Origin: Methanobacterium sp. UBA8
GTDB lineage: Archaea; Methanobacteriota; Methanobacteria; Methanobacteriales; Methanobacteriaceae
Reading direction: 5' to 3'
NCBI GenBank assembly: GCA_002509665.1
Contig: DADN01000064.1
Coordinates: forward strand, 1-6,049
DNA: 6,049 bases
Shown here one piece after another: positions 1 to 4,677 of the stretch. The notes below the pieces were generated by a model, which was not told the DNA's origin, did no database searches, and saw only the letters and a program-made list of their open reading frames with translations. How positions within the stretch are numbered: the stretch's first letter is position 1; each line of letters starts with the position of its first letter. Made by a program: the position numbers and the translations under genes.

Positions 1-13
1 AAAATATTTAATT

Positions 14-28
14 TATTTAAAAAATTTA
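14..28 (-). terminator. Possible T-rich terminator downstream of the zinc-ribbon gene
   Basis: Read on the minus strand, the sequence about 40 nt after the stop codon contains a run of six T (19-24) within a very AT-rich stretch. Archaeal RNA polymerase can terminate at U-runs without a hairpin. No stem-loop is visible, so this is only a candidate. Confidence 0.25.
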
Positions 29-64
29 GTTGGGCAAACAGTTTAGGTGTGTATGAGGTCGGCT

Positions 65-1093
65 TCAGTCGCCGCCTCCACCACCATCGGAACCTCCACT
101 ATCACCGCCATCAAATCCCCCGCTATCGAATCCACTATCAGAGCCTCCGAAATCACTGTCTGAATTGTTGAATCCGAAATCAAAATCACCGGAATCTACT
201 GAATCAAAAATATCAGACATATTAAAATCTGAAAATAAGTTATCGATGTTAGCAATGTCAAAAATTCCCGAATCCAGTATAAATGGAGCATACCAGTAAT
301 AATTATAGTAGTCAGAAGTATTGGTGCGAACTCTTCCAGAGGAAAATAAGCTGCCGATTCTTCCAGAATTATTTTTAAACCATTTAAAATTGTTTTTATC
401 GGTTAAAAATACGTTTGAACCGCCGATTAACATGTAAGCCCTTGCTCTCTCAGGATCTGTGTTTAACCAGTTTTCCAGATTTTTTCCATCATTATTTAAT
501 TGTTTGATGATCTGTCTTGTCTCTACTCCTTTATTGTTTAATACATACTTTTTTCGTAGAAAACTCTTTTTTACAATGAAAAAGCCGTCTGAAGATAATG
601 ATTTAAGCAGTTTTTCCTTTGCATAACCATTTTGAAGAGCATTACGAAGAACACGCCACTGAAAGGTATCCGCCATATTATCATCTTCAAAACGCAGTTC
701 TTCTCGAAATACTTCTTCATGAGGCTTAAGAGGCATGTTGAAATTTTCCCCTTTATACAGGTAAATTTTCTTGCCTCCTTCTTCAAATTCAGGGACATCT
801 ACTTTAAAAACATTCTTAAATATAAGGTCCATTAAAGTCACTTTCAATAGTTCTCTTAGTGATGTCCTGTGGCTGTATTTTTCATGATCCAAAATCAGGA
901 GCGACTCAGCAGGAGTTAAATTTAATGAACCCATCTGATTAGAATTATCTATAAAAGTATCTGTTTGGATTGTATTATCCAAAGTTTCTTTATCTAATCC
1001 AATTGTTTTTAAACTCGTACCGCAATTTTCACAGAAGTTTGCATTTTCTGTGTTTTCTTTACCGCATTCTGGACACAGTTTATGGTCAGCCAT
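65..1093 (-). CDS. Zinc-ribbon protein with acidic Gly/Ser/Asp-rich C-terminal tail, function unknown
   Basis: This is a 342-residue protein of unknown function. Residues 7-24 form a zinc ribbon (C7-x2-C10, then C21-x2-C24) of the short type found at the N-terminus of many archaeal proteins. A probably disordered linker spans about 30-60. Residues 61-235 are a folded, mostly helical region that could hold two winged-helix-like units (about 64-120 and 126-195); that is inference. A Tyr-rich patch follows (YYNYYWY, 262-268). The tail, 300-342, contains only Gly, Asp, Ser, Phe and Asn: 11 Asp, 16 Gly and no basic residue. Gly-rich tails like this occur in DUF2207- and TIGR04222-type membrane proteins, and the DPERARAYMLIGG stretch (213-225) recalls them, but I see no membrane segment, so a cytoplasmic location is likely. 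The ATG start has a G-run (1101-1105 on the minus strand) 7 nt upstream. The gene is real; its role is not predictable. Confidence 0.85.
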   Translation of the reverse strand: MADHKLCPECGKENTENANFCENCGTSLKTIGLDKETLDNTIQTDTFIDNSNQMGSLNLTPAESLLILDHEKYSHRTSLRELLKVTLMDLIFKNVFKVDVPEFEEGGKKIYLYKGENFNMPLKPHEEVFREELRFEDDNMADTFQWRVLRNALQNGYAKEKLLKSLSSDGFFIVKKSFLRKKYVLNNKGVETRQIIKQLNNDGKNLENWLNTDPERARAYMLIGGSNVFLTDKNNFKWFKNNSGRIGSLFSSGRVRTNTSDYYNYYWYAPFILDSGIFDIANIDNLFSDFNMSDIFDSVDSGDFDFGFNNSDSDFGGSDSGFDSGGFDGGDSGGSDGGGGGD

Positions 1094-1100
1094 AATTTTT

Positions 1101-1131
1101 CCCCCAATCCATCTTTTTCACCCCATGGATT
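1101..1131 (-). repeat. Inverted repeat abutting the ribosome-binding site of the zinc-ribbon gene
   Basis: Seven-base arms, AATCCAT (1106-1112) and ATGGATT (1125-1131), enclose a 12-nt loop. The inner arm ends directly at the G-run (1101-1105) that serves as Shine-Dalgarno site for the minus-strand gene starting at 1093. In the mRNA this could form a hairpin next to the ribosome-binding site. The pairing is seen in the sequence; any role in translation is inference. Confidence 0.45.
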
Positions 1132-1152
1132 AAATAGAGTTACACTCTATTT
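1132..1152 (-). repeat. Perfect 9-bp inverted repeat in the leader or operator of the zinc-ribbon gene
   Basis: The arms AAATAGAGT (1132-1140) and ACTCTATTT (1144-1152) are separated by 3 nt. The element sits 39-59 bp upstream of the start at 1093, next to the shorter inverted repeat at 1106-1131, and just downstream of where transcription should begin if the TATA box at 1177-1186 is used. It could be a repressor operator overlapping the start site or a 5' leader hairpin. It has no following T-run on the minus strand, which argues against a terminator for the upstream hydrolase gene. Confidence 0.55.
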
Positions 1153-1176
1153 CCTTAAATTTCTGTATAACTTATC

Positions 1177-1186
1177 AATATATATC
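1177..1186 (-). promoter_or_regulatory. Candidate archaeal TATA box for the zinc-ribbon gene
   Basis: On the minus strand this reads GATATATATT, preceded by an A-rich stretch (AAAAAGAAAACT) that could serve as a BRE region. With normal archaeal spacing, transcription would start near 1155 and give a leader of about 60 nt containing both inverted repeats. This supports separate transcription from the hydrolase gene. Confidence 0.45.
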
Positions 1187-1221
1187 AGTTTTCTTTTTGT
1201 GTACAAATTTGGGAGAAAGAT

Positions 1222-1241
1222 GAAAATAATTGAGCTTATTT
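1222..1241 (-). terminator. Weak possible terminator after the hydrolase gene
   Basis: A 6-bp stem (AAATAA 1224-1229 with TTATTT 1236-1241) lies 9 bp past the hydrolase stop codon. On the minus strand it is followed by the pyrimidine-rich CATCTTTCTCCC. The stem is all A/T and weak, so readthrough into the zinc-ribbon gene is possible. Confidence 0.2.
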
Positions 1242-1249
1242 CCCATTAT

Positions 1250-1993
1250 TTAAAGATTTTTAAGAAATTTAAGTATATAACTAACAGTTTCGTTCTGCTG
1301 CTCATCTCTTGTTATTGTACTGTTATTGTCCCCCGCTTGAGGGCCGTAGTTGCCGTTATTGTAGTGATTACCGCCAGGTATGGTGATAAAGATTGTGTTA
1401 GCAGGAAACTTATTTTTGTTACTGGAAATATCCTGAGCTGCCGTAAGATTATCCAAAGAACCTCTGATTGATAGCGCTTTAAAAGTGGCATTTGAAGCAT
1501 TTGTCGACGGGTAAGCAGCTAGATATACAACTCCCTTAACTTTGTCCTGATGATTTACAGCATATTCAGACGCAAAAACACCACCCAATGAATGGCCCAT
1601 AATTACCCATGAATTAATCTCAGGATGTTTAGCTATAACATCATCTGCACCATTAACTCCAAAGAAAGCTAAATTAAACGGCATTTTCACAATTATAATT
1701 GTGTAACCCTTTGCAGCAAGTTTAGATGCAATAACAGAATAAGCTTCAGGCTGGACTTTGCCTCCGGGATAAAATATTATTCCAGTGGTGCTCTTGTTTT
1801 GAGTAGGAGTAAATGTAATGGAGTTATCTGTATCTGTAACGTTGTAAAATTCAGTTGATTTAAGTGCAGCTACAGCAGTACTATCTGCATGGTAATAATC
1901 AGAAACATAATACGCAAAAGAAGCTGCTACCACTGCAAATACTACTAATATAATTAATAAGGATAATCTCTTTTTAGATCCTATATATTTCAT
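1250..1993 (-). CDS. Membrane-anchored extracellular alpha/beta hydrolase
   Basis: This is a 247-residue hydrolase of the alpha/beta fold (PF12695-like, serine esterase/lipase group); the substrate cannot be inferred. A basic N-terminus (KYIGSKKR) followed by one hydrophobic segment (about 10-28) with no lipobox indicates an uncleaved anchor or signal peptide, placing the enzyme outside the membrane. The nucleophile elbow is GHSLGG (133-138) with Ser135. Asp181 (GSLDNLT) and His210 (PGGNHYNNGNYG) fit the acid and base, and the oxyanion region is near FYPGG (74-78). The triad is intact and the length is normal for the family. Eight N-x-S/T sequons (N51, 66, 165, 168, 182, 223, 224, 234) agree with an exported archaeal glycoprotein. 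The ATG has a good ribosome-binding site, GAGGGG (2000-2005, minus strand), 6 nt upstream. It points the same way as the zinc-ribbon gene, with a 156-bp gap, so co-transcription is uncertain. Confidence 0.88.
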   Translation of the reverse strand: MKYIGSKKRLSLLIILVVFAVVAASFAYYVSDYYHADSTAVAALKSTEFYNVTDTDNSITFTPTQNKSTTGIIFYPGGKVQPEAYSVIASKLAAKGYTIIIVKMPFNLAFFGVNGADDVIAKHPEINSWVIMGHSLGGVFASEYAVNHQDKVKGVVYLAAYPSTNASNATFKALSIRGSLDNLTAAQDISSNKNKFPANTIFITIPGGNHYNNGNYGPQAGDNNSTITRDEQQNETVSYILKFLKNL

Positions 1994-2185
1994 ATTAATC
2001 CCCTCTAATCATTACCTAAATAAACATATTTGATCTTTAAATTAGAAAACCATTTCTGCATCCAGATTTAAAGTGTAAATTAAAACACTACTTTTTAAAT
2101 GAATCTAACGTTTTAATACTTCACATATTTTTCAACTATTAAAATTACGTTTATTAACCATTTAAGATATTCAAACGGCATTATT

Positions 2186-2198
2186 TGTAATAATTACA
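2186..2198. repeat. 13-bp palindrome in the divergent promoter region
   Basis: TGTAAT (2186-2191) and ATTACA (2193-2198) form a perfect dyad around one central A. A dyad this compact, between divergent promoters, resembles a binding site for a dimeric regulator. A second TGTAA core occurs at 2244-2248. The region is AT-rich, so chance is not excluded. Confidence 0.4.
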
Positions 2199-2248
2199 TT
2201 TTATTGAGTTAATCAAAGCCTAACTATTAATAAAATAATAAAATGTAA
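2194..2248. repeat. 12-bp inverted repeat with a 31-nt spacer upstream of the kinase
   Basis: TTACATTTTATT (2194-2205) is exactly complementary to AATAAAATGTAA (2237-2248). The left arm overlaps the palindrome at 2186-2198, so the TGTAA/TTACA core occurs three times in about 63 bp. It could be a paired operator or, if transcribed, a long hairpin. It lies just upstream of the presumed kinase promoter. Confidence 0.4.
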
Positions 2249-2256
2249 GTAATACT

Positions 2257-2278
2257 CAAAATATAATAAGTAATATAA
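2257..2278 (+). promoter_or_regulatory. Candidate promoter of the histidine kinase gene
   Basis: An A/T-only stretch with TATA-like cores (ATATAATAA at 2261-2269, AATATAAAT at 2272-2280) precedes the kinase. If the first core is used, transcription would start around 2290. That lies inside the longest reading frame and favours translation from the internal ATG at 2320. The composition is so AT-rich that the exact box is uncertain. Confidence 0.3.
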
Positions 2279-2283
2279 ATTCA

Positions 2284-3936
2284 ATGGCAACTGTTAATTT
2301 TGGTATTATGAGGCATTATATGGATTTAAGCAACTCCATTAACTTTAGAGCTAATCTAAAAACAGTTTCTGAAATTTTAAGCATTGTTATAGTTATAATT
2401 GGAGTTATTGTACTCGTCGGCTGGGCTTTCAATATTCCCATCCTTAAAAGTCCAGACCCTGATTTTCCAACCACTAAATCAAATGTTGCATTATGTTTGA
2501 TCTTAATAGGATCTTCATTATGGTTACAGCAAACAAAAAGAATTAATGTGCGCAGTAGACGTGCTGCACAAGTATTGGCAGTTATAGTGCTGATAATTGG
2601 ATTACTTACTCTTATAGAGCATATATTCCGTCTCAATTTCGGTCTGGATCAGATACTATTTATAGAACCTTATGGAGCTCCCAATACATTTTCACCAAAT
2701 AGAATACCATTTATTACGACAATAGAACTGGTTCTAATCAGTTCTGCACTTTTGATCCTTGATAAAAAAGTACTTAAACATGTTTCTGCTCCTAATTTAA
2801 TGATTTTAGAGGGAATATTAGCTCTAATGGTTCTTCTGGGTTATTTATATAATGCTCCTGAGTTTTACCAGATCTATTACTACAATGCAGCCTCAGTTTA
2901 TGAAGGAATAGTTTTTATGCTTGTATTTTTGGCCGTTCTTGCTGCACGCCCTGAAACAGGATTTATGAAAGTGTTAACCAGCGGAGAATATGGAAGTACA
3001 TTTGGAATCAGGATTCTGCTTGCACTTGCAATTATCTCCATATTTTTAGGCTGGTTAAGAGTAGTAGGTCAGAATTTAGGGTATTACAGCGCTGCTTTTG
3101 GGACAGCACTATATACTATTTCCATACTGATTATTCTAAGCATTTTAGTGTGGAACAGCATTTTATCCCTTAATAAAACAGATAGAGAGCGTAAAGAAGC
3201 AAATAAAGAACTAAGAAAAAATTTAGAAGAATTAGAAATATCAAACAGAGAATTAAAGAGTTTTGCTTTTATTACAAGCCATGATTTACAGGAACCACTT
3301 AGAACCATGGCCAGTTATGCCCAGCTTATAGAAAGACGCTACAAAGGACAGCTAGATCCCGACGCTGACGAATTCCTGGAATACATGGTCAGCGGGGCAA
3401 AAAGAATGAAAAGCATGATTCAGGGTTTACTGGATTATTCTCAAGTTGAAACTAAAGGTAATAAATTTAAAGAAGTTAACACTGAAAAAACACTTGATAC
3501 TGCTTTATCCAATCTACAGTATTCAATAGACCAGTGCCATGCTGAAGTGACCCATGATCCTCTTCCCCTAATTTTTGCCGATGAATGTCAAATAGTGAGT
3601 GTATTCCAGAATTTAATTGATAATGCATTAAAATTCCGAAAAAAAGATGAAACACCAAAAATTCATATTTCAGCAAAAAAGCATGATAATGAATGGATTT
3701 TTTCCGTGAAAGATAACGGCATAGGGATTGAAGACCAGTATTTCGATATAATTTTTGAAGTGTTCAAAAGACTACATGCCATTGGAGAATATTCAGGTGC
3801 AGGAATCGGACTTGCCATTGTAAAAAGAATTATCGATCGACACGGCGGCCATATGTGGGTTGAATCTTCTCCAGGTTACGGTTCTACGTTTTATTTTACT
3901 ATTCCATTAGTTACTAAACTAAAAAACGTTGATTAA
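2284..3936 (+). CDS. Orphan multi-pass membrane sensor histidine kinase
   Basis: This two-component sensor kinase (550 residues from the first ATG) autophosphorylates on His and passes the phosphate to an unidentified response regulator. About eight hydrophobic segments (roughly 31-49, 66-82, 96-113, 142-160, 172-188, 205-222, 242-260, 273-294) make up a membrane sensor region with no PAS, GAF or HAMP domain that I can recognise. A charged coiled-coil linker (297-327) leads to HisKA with the H-box SHDLQEPLR (His333). The HATPase_c domain has all its boxes: N-box NLIDNALKF (443-451), G1 DNGIG (477-481), F-box FEVFKRLH (491-498) and G2 GAGIGL (505-510). There is no receiver domain and no regulator gene nearby. 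The start is uncertain: 2284 has no ribosome-binding site, while ATG 2320 (residue 13) follows GAGG at 2310-2313 by 6 nt. The catalytic assignment is firm; the signal sensed is unknown. Confidence 0.93.
   Translation: MATVNFGIMRHYMDLSNSINFRANLKTVSEILSIVIVIIGVIVLVGWAFNIPILKSPDPDFPTTKSNVALCLILIGSSLWLQQTKRINVRSRRAAQVLAVIVLIIGLLTLIEHIFRLNFGLDQILFIEPYGAPNTFSPNRIPFITTIELVLISSALLILDKKVLKHVSAPNLMILEGILALMVLLGYLYNAPEFYQIYYYNAASVYEGIVFMLVFLAVLAARPETGFMKVLTSGEYGSTFGIRILLALAIISIFLGWLRVVGQNLGYYSAAFGTALYTISILIILSILVWNSILSLNKTDRERKEANKELRKNLEELEISNRELKSFAFITSHDLQEPLRTMASYAQLIERRYKGQLDPDADEFLEYMVSGAKRMKSMIQGLLDYSQVETKGNKFKEVNTEKTLDTALSNLQYSIDQCHAEVTHDPLPLIFADECQIVSVFQNLIDNALKFRKKDETPKIHISAKKHDNEWIFSVKDNGIGIEDQYFDIIFEVFKRLHAIGEYSGAGIGLAIVKRIIDRHGGHMWVESSPGYGSTFYFTIPLVTKLKNVD
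2310..2313 (+). promoter_or_regulatory. Shine-Dalgarno-like GAGG favouring a kinase start at 2320
   Basis: GAGG lies 6 nt before the in-frame ATG at 2320, whereas no purine-rich site precedes ATG 2284 or ATG 2308. Starting at 2320 would remove 12 residues ahead of the first membrane segment and would not affect any domain. Confidence 0.35.
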
Positions 3937-3940
3937 TGAC

Positions 3941-3955
3941 TAATTTTAAAAATTA
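3941..3955 (+). terminator. Possible terminator region after the kinase (A/T-only dyad)
   Basis: TAATTTT (3941-3947) and AAAATTA (3949-3955) form a perfect dyad starting 5 bp after the kinase stop codon, followed by the T-rich TATTTTATC. A stem made only of A/T pairs is weak, so this may simply reflect base composition. Confidence 0.25.
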
Positions 3956-3995
3956 AATATTTTATCGGTCTTTGTACAAATATTGATAAATTCCC

Positions 3996-4010
3996 TTTTC
4001 AAATTGAAAA
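3996..4010. promoter_or_regulatory. Perfect 15-bp dyad upstream of the MuF-like gene
   Basis: TTTTCAA (3996-4002) and TTGAAAA (4004-4010) flank one central A. The dyad ends 6 bp before the TATA-like TTTTAATAA (4016-4024), the position where an archaeal regulator would interfere with or assist TBP/TFB binding. The operator role is inference. Confidence 0.35.
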
Positions 4011-4015
4011 AATGA

Positions 4016-4024
4016 TTTTAATAA
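4016..4024 (+). promoter_or_regulatory. Candidate TATA box for the MuF-like gene, implying a leaderless mRNA
   Basis: TTTTAATAA is centred about 24 bp before the ATG at 4044, and no Shine-Dalgarno sequence precedes that ATG. Together this fits a leaderless or near-leaderless transcript, a common archaeal arrangement. Confidence 0.35.
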
Positions 4025-4043
4025 CTTCAATTAATGTATATCC

Positions 4044-4547
4044 ATGAAAGCTGAACAACTGCACAGAGTCATCACAGCAATGAATAAAAAAATAAATGAC
4101 ATTATAGGCCAGGAAACTGGCGGAGTACATTTTGGAGGGCATGTAGAACTACTTGCCGCTGTCGCGTCCATTGAAGAACTTTATGATTTAAGCTATGCTC
4201 CAGAAGCAGAAGCTAAAACAACAGGAATTATGCATATAATGATAAGTGCCATGCTGGAAGGTCAATCAGCAGAACAAATAATCCAGATACTTAAAACTAA
4301 AGGATTAACAGATGAAGATGCATCCAAAGTAGCCATGAGTGAAAAACAGCGAATTGAAAACCTTGCTGACTGGTACGAATACTACAGCGCAGGATACAAA
4401 TTCTTCAGCGCGAAATCTGAAGATGATGCATGTGAAATATGTAAAAGCGCCTATGAAAACGGCGAAAAATACTCTATGGAACAGTTGAATATGCTGCCTC
4501 CTTTACACGGCGAATGCAGATGTGGTTTAATATTTCATAGGAAATAA
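4044..4547 (+). CDS. Stand-alone protein with a phage Mu gpF (MuF)-like C-terminal domain
   Basis: This is a 167-residue soluble protein. Its C-terminal half (about 85-163) follows the pattern of the phage Mu gpF/SPP1 gp7 head-morphogenesis domain (PF04233). A helix carries an A-x-x-x-A-x-[ST]-E motif followed by an R-x-x-N motif (ASKVAMSEKQRIEN, 93-106), equivalent to the family's 'RTE...N' stretch. Next comes an aromatic/Gly turn (YYSAGYKFF, 113-121). The ending is DDACEIC...PPLHGECRC (C130, C133, H155, C158, C160), matching the family's D-x-x-C-x-x-C...PP-H-x-x-C-R-C, probably a zinc-binding knot. The N-terminal 80 residues, helical with a Gly/His patch (GGVHFGGH, 26-33), are not recognised. 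Family members are usually far longer and sit beside portal and capsid genes; none is present here. It could be a domesticated remnant or a cellular protein built on the same fold. Coding is sure, the MuF link likely, the function unknown. Confidence 0.8.
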   Translation: MKAEQLHRVITAMNKKINDIIGQETGGVHFGGHVELLAAVASIEELYDLSYAPEAEAKTTGIMHIMISAMLEGQSAEQIIQILKTKGLTDEDASKVAMSEKQRIENLADWYEYYSAGYKFFSAKSEDDACEICKSAYENGEKYSMEQLNMLPPLHGECRCGLIFHRK

Positions 4548-4618
4548 GTTAATATCTTGCCTATAGTTTTGGACACTAAATTACTTTAAATTAATTTATT
4601 CTATTTATTCAATCTATT

Positions 4619-4628
4619 CCATATAAAT
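4619..4628 (+). promoter_or_regulatory. Candidate TATA box for the first aldo/keto reductase
   Basis: CCATATAAAT in the 130-bp spacer is a good archaeal TATA match. Transcription would start near 4650 and give a leader of about 28 nt with the Shine-Dalgarno site inside it. The rest of the spacer (4548-4677) is AT-rich and shows nothing else. Confidence 0.45.
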
Positions 4629-4664
4629 TAGAAATGAATTTTTATTAATTTAGATTAGTTTTAC

Positions 4665-4669
4665 GGAGG
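4665..4669 (+). promoter_or_regulatory. Shine-Dalgarno site that sets the TTG start of the first reductase
   Basis: GGAGG lies 8 nt before TTG 4678 and is the strongest ribosome-binding site in the window. The nearest in-frame ATG (4738) falls inside the conserved beta-barrel start (GFGCMRLP), so TTG is the right start. The paralogue downstream also begins with TTG at the same codon. Confidence 0.8.
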
Positions 4670-4677
4670 ATTAACCC

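Larger units (their letters stand above)
1994..2283. other. Divergent intergenic region between the hydrolase and the histidine kinase
   Basis: This 290-bp, strongly AT-rich spacer shows no credible ORF. It must hold the promoters of both divergent genes. For the hydrolase (minus strand), TATA-like cores lie at 2034-2043 and 2066-2072. For the kinase, AATATAATAA-type sequence lies around 2258-2278. It also contains the inverted repeats listed separately at 2186-2198 and 2194-2248. Confidence 0.6.

Noticed and set aside
571..835. Short reading frames on both strands inside the zinc-ribbon gene
   Set aside because: They lie in other frames of a convincing gene, have no ribosome-binding sites and no domain.
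1082..1471. A 129-codon plus-strand reading frame overlapping the intergenic region and the 3' end of the hydrolase gene
   Set aside because: It is antisense to a well-supported hydrolase, overlaps the start of the zinc-ribbon gene, and its translation has no recognisable domain.
65..1993. Possibility that the hydrolase and zinc-ribbon genes form a defence or toxin-antitoxin pair
   Set aside because: The spacing is 156 bp with a separate promoter candidate, the hydrolase is exported, and neither protein resembles a known toxin, antitoxin or defence protein.
2316..3676. Several minus-strand reading frames within the histidine kinase gene
   Set aside because: They are antisense to a kinase with all catalytic boxes intact; their translations show no domain.
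4044..4547. Possibility that the MuF-like gene marks an integrated phage
   Set aside because: No integrase, attachment-site repeat, tRNA, capsid, portal or terminase gene is present, and the flanking genes are ordinary cellular ones.
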